Part shown: positions 61,725 to 64,000 of the stretch, in pieces
Layout: each line of letters opens with the position of its first letter
Position numbering within the stretch: the stretch's first letter is position 1
Assembly: GCA_964586075.1 (NCBI GenBank)
Contig: CAZPGZ010000001.1
Span: forward strand, 184,946-248,945
DNA length: 64,000 bases
Direction of reading: 5' to 3'
Source: JBAZLV01 sp964586075
GTDB taxonomy: Bacteria > Nitrospirota > UBA9217
Notes under the pieces: generated by a model
Seen by the model: the letters and a program-made list of their open reading frames with translations, nothing else
Database searches by the model: none
Told to the model about the DNA's origin: nothing
Translations under genes and position numbers: made by a program

Positions 61725-63521
61725 ATGTCTTTAGTTAACTTAACCATTGACAATATCAAAGTTGCGGTAGAGCCGGGCACCACCATCCTGGAAGCTGCGA
61801 AAAAAGCAGGAATCAGGATTCCTACCCTGTGCGCGTCACAAGAACTCGGTCATACTCCGGGCGCCTGCCGTGTTTGCCTGGTGGATGTGCAGGGCCAGCG
61901 GGGCCACGTTGCATCATGTGTTTTTCCCGTTTCCGAAGGAATGGTCGTGCGAACGACAACCGAAGCGGTGCGCAATGCTCGCAAAATGGTGGTGGAGCTT
62001 CTTCTGGCCAATCACCCGACGGAATGCAACTACTGCATCAGAAACGGCAATTGCGAACTCCAGAAGGTCGCGGAATACACGGGCGTGCGTGATGTGAGGT
62101 TCGATATTCCCGCGTTTCCGAAAGAAGGGGCGATTGACGAATCCAGCCCTTCCATTGTACGCGACACCAGAAAGTGCATCAACTGCCACCGGTGCGTTGC
62201 CGTTTGCGAAAAGGTCCAGACGGTGAGCGTGCTGACTCCTGCGTTTCGAGGAAGCAACGCCAAGGTGATACCCGCGTTTGATCTCCCCTTGCTGGAAACA
62301 AACTGTATTGCCTGCGGACAGTGCATAATGGCATGCCCCGTCGGTGCGCTGTACGAAAAAGACGATGTCAACGAAGTCTGGAAAGCACTTCAGGATCCAA
62401 CCAAGCATATTGTTGTTCAGGAAGCACCGGCCGTCCGTGTCACGCTGGGCGAGGAATTCGGAATGCCCGCGGGTTCGCTGGTGACCGGAAAAATGATCGC
62501 CGCACTCAGGAAACTCGGGTTCCACAAGGTGTTCGATACGAATTTTACCGCGGACCTTACTATTATCGAGGAAGGGAACGAGCTTCTGCAGCGCGTCAAA
62601 GAAGGCGGGAAGCTTCCCATGATCACCTCCTGCTCGCCGGGTTGGATCAAGTTCTGCGAACACTTTTACCCGGATCTGCTTCCTCACCTGTCAACCTGCA
62701 AGTCTCCGCAGATGATGTTCGGCGCCATGGTAAAAACCTACTACGCCGAAACCGCCGGCATCGATCCGAAAAACATTGTCTCCGTTTCCATCATGCCCTG
62801 CACTGCCAAAAAGTTTGAGGCGAAGAGACCTGAGATGTGCAGCAGCGGATACCGCGACGTAGACTATGTTCTCACGACCCGCGAACTTGCACGGATGATT
62901 AAGGAAGCCGGCATCGATTTCGTAAATCTCAAAGACGAAGACTACGATGCCCCCATGGGCGAATACACTGGTGCAGGAACCATTTTCGGGACGACCGGAG
63001 GCGTTATGGAAGCCGCCCTTCGCACCGTGTATGCCGTGGTGACCGGGAAAAACCTGCAAGACTTGAATGTGACCCCCGTCCGCGGTCTGGACGGCGTTAA
63101 AGCGGCAACGCTTCCTGTAGGCGAGTTGGGGCCGGTTTCTGTTGCTGTCGCACATGGTTTGGCAAATGCCCGCAAGCTGTTGGACCAGGTCAGAGAGGGA
63201 AAATCACCCTATGCATTTATAGAAGTCATGACCTGTCCCGGCGGTTGCATCGGCGGCGGCGGCGGTCCTCTGCCGACGACCAACGAAATCAGACAGTGCC
63301 GCGCCGGTGGTTTGTATGCGGACGACGGTTCCGTACAGAAATACCGTCAGTCGCATGAAAACCCCTCTATCAAAAAAGTGTACGATGTCTTCCTGAAAAA
63401 ACCGCTGGGTCACAAGTCGCATGAGCTGCTTCACACCCATTATACTGAACGGGGAACGGAGCTGCCGCATAAAGACGTCGTGCTTGGCGGATGTGAACCG
63501 AAGAAGGCATCAGGACACTAG
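61725..63521 (+). CDS. hndD: NAD(P)-linked [FeFe] hydrogenase, catalytic subunit
   Basis: 598 residues. The N-terminal [2Fe-2S] plant-type domain (CASQELGHTPGACRVC), the His-ligated cluster HPTECNYCIRNGNC, and two 4Fe-4S sites (CINCHRCVAVCEK, CIACGQCIMACPVGA) form the electron wire. The H-cluster motifs are TSCSPGW (about 300), MPCTAKK (about 357) and TCPGGCIGGGGGP (about 503). The small-subunit-like tail ends the protein. This is the group A3-like domain order. GGAGG precedes the ATG. Confidence 0.96.
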   Translation: MSLVNLTIDNIKVAVEPGTTILEAAKKAGIRIPTLCASQELGHTPGACRVCLVDVQGQRGHVASCVFPVSEGMVVRTTTEAVRNARKMVVELLLANHPTECNYCIRNGNCELQKVAEYTGVRDVRFDIPAFPKEGAIDESSPSIVRDTRKCINCHRCVAVCEKVQTVSVLTPAFRGSNAKVIPAFDLPLLETNCIACGQCIMACPVGALYEKDDVNEVWKALQDPTKHIVVQEAPAVRVTLGEEFGMPAGSLVTGKMIAALRKLGFHKVFDTNFTADLTIIEEGNELLQRVKEGGKLPMITSCSPGWIKFCEHFYPDLLPHLSTCKSPQMMFGAMVKTYYAETAGIDPKNIVSVSIMPCTAKKFEAKRPEMCSSGYRDVDYVLTTRELARMIKEAGIDFVNLKDEDYDAPMGEYTGAGTIFGTTGGVMEAALRTVYAVVTGKNLQDLNVTPVRGLDGVKAATLPVGELGPVSVAVAHGLANARKLLDQVREGKSPYAFIEVMTCPGGCIGGGGGPLPTTNEIRQCRAGGLYADDGSVQKYRQSHENPSIKKVYDVFLKKPLGHKSHELLHTHYTERGTELPHKDVVLGGCEPKKASGH

Positions 63522-63559
63522 AAAAAAAACATCGTTGAAATGCATGGCAGGAGAGCGCG

Positions 63560-63925
63560 GTGAAACTCCGTGACATTAAAGATTTTCTTGACGCGGAAGT
63601 ACTCGTCGGCGAAGACCGGCTTGACCACATCGAGGTGTCAAACGCATTTGTTGCAGATCTTATGAGCGATGTGCTTGCGTTTGCGTCGACAGGCACTCTT
63701 TTGATAACCGGATTAACAAATCCGCAGGTATTGAGAACGGCTGATGTCCTCGATATTGCGGCTGTTCTTTTGGGCCGGGGTAAAAAACTTCCCTATGATT
63801 CACTTCAGCTGGCGGAGGAATTGAACATTCCCGTTCTCAGTACAAAGTATATTCTTTTTGAGATCTGCGGAAGGCTTTACAGCAAAGGGTTCCGCGGCTG
63901 TATAGAAAAGGTGGAGGGTAAATAG
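63560..63925 (+). CDS. second DRTGG-domain protein
   Basis: 121 residues with a GTG start. The fold start MKLRDIKDFLDAEVLVGEDRLDHIEVSNAFVADLMSDVL differs clearly from the copy at 55867, so the two are not recent duplicates. It is next to the hydrogenase gene and before an RsbW-like gene. The role is unknown. Confidence 0.8.
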   Translation: MKLRDIKDFLDAEVLVGEDRLDHIEVSNAFVADLMSDVLAFASTGTLLITGLTNPQVLRTADVLDIAAVLLGRGKKLPYDSLQLAEELNIPVLSTKYILFEICGRLYSKGFRGCIEKVEGK

Positions 63926-63933
63926 ACACTATC

Positions 63934-64000
63934 GTGAATGGCAGACCCCTGTATGAAAACGCATTTACGGTTGTCGGCGATAATTTTGATCATGCCGGAA
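63934..64000 (+). CDS. start of an RsbW-like ATP-binding protein, 5' part only
   Basis: A GTG opens MNGRPLYENAFTVVGDNFDH with an N-terminal beta strand and a helix start like anti-sigma/RsbW-type kinases. The window ends after 22 codons. The call rests on this short fragment and on the gene context (DRTGG before it, GHKL and PHP genes in the same operon). An overlapping ATG at 63952 in another frame is a weaker option. Confidence 0.4.
   Translation, partial: MNGRPLYENAFTVVGDNFDHAG

Overview
The window is bacterial chromosome and holds a replication-origin region. I infer a Gram-negative anaerobe. Outer-membrane-type lipoproteins, SurA/PpiC chaperones and an RlpA/SPOR protein point to two membranes. 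An O2-sensitive [FeFe] hydrogenase, flavoproteins and a ferredoxin-type oxidoreductase point to anaerobic life. Gene order (mfd with SurA/PpiC genes; mnmG-rsmG-parA-parB-bactofilin), an about 800-residue GyrB and a sigma-54 promoter resemble Desulfobacterota and related lineages, but I cannot fix the phylum from sequence alone.

Layout. (1) 1-5 kb: mixed metabolic genes, mostly minus strand: a quinone-oxidoreductase end, a methyltransferase, CheD, a flavodoxin-fold protein, a frameshifted tautomerase, a QueG-like Fe-S protein, a flavin reductase and a broken secreted protein. (2) 5.2-8.6 kb: a TetR regulator and a squalene-hopene cyclase lying between two copies of the 3' end of tRNA-Val plus its terminator, which looks like a tRNA-integrated islet. 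(3) 8.7-24.4 kb: RlmI, SurA/PpiC proteins, CapA, Mfd, a GIY-YIG protein, a class V aminotransferase, a class C serine hydrolase, a lipoprotein and Pgi. (4) 24.5-36 kb: mnmE, mnmG, rsmG, a Clp1-type polynucleotide kinase between two perfect parS sites, parAB, a bactofilin and purL. (5) 36-41 kb, minus strand: rlpA, then yidC-yidD-rnpA-rpmH with a consensus promoter, then a HIT protein and hisI. (6) 41-50 kb, plus strand: dnaA, dnaN, gyrB, gyrA and a TPR lipoprotein. The strand switch and DnaA boxes place oriC near 40-41.3 kb. recF is not between dnaN and gyrB. (7) 50-53.3 kb: serS followed by all four serine tRNA types, plus tRNA-Arg(ACG) directly beside tadA, then SRP RNA. (8) 53.4-64 kb: dnaX, ybaB (without recR), then a hydrogenase operon.

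The hydrogenase operon encodes an Hnd-like set: a NuoE-type subunit, a small [2Fe-2S] protein, a NuoF subunit fused to a GltD/NfnB-like FAD-NAD(P) module, and a group A [FeFe] hydrogenase. Around it lie two DRTGG proteins, a PHP-domain protein, a GHKL ATPase and the start of an RsbW-like protein, which look like a dedicated regulatory or maturation module. The region before ybaB has a sigma-54 site, a sigma-70 site and an upstream dyad.

The best candidates for undescribed biology are: a multi-hairpin gyrB leader ending in an intrinsic terminator that touches the gyrB Shine-Dalgarno sequence; the NuoF-GltD fusion hydrogenase with its regulatory module; and the tRNA-flanked TetR/hopene-cyclase islet. 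Base pairing, motif positions and family calls were made by eye from the sequence and recalled family knowledge. No search was run.
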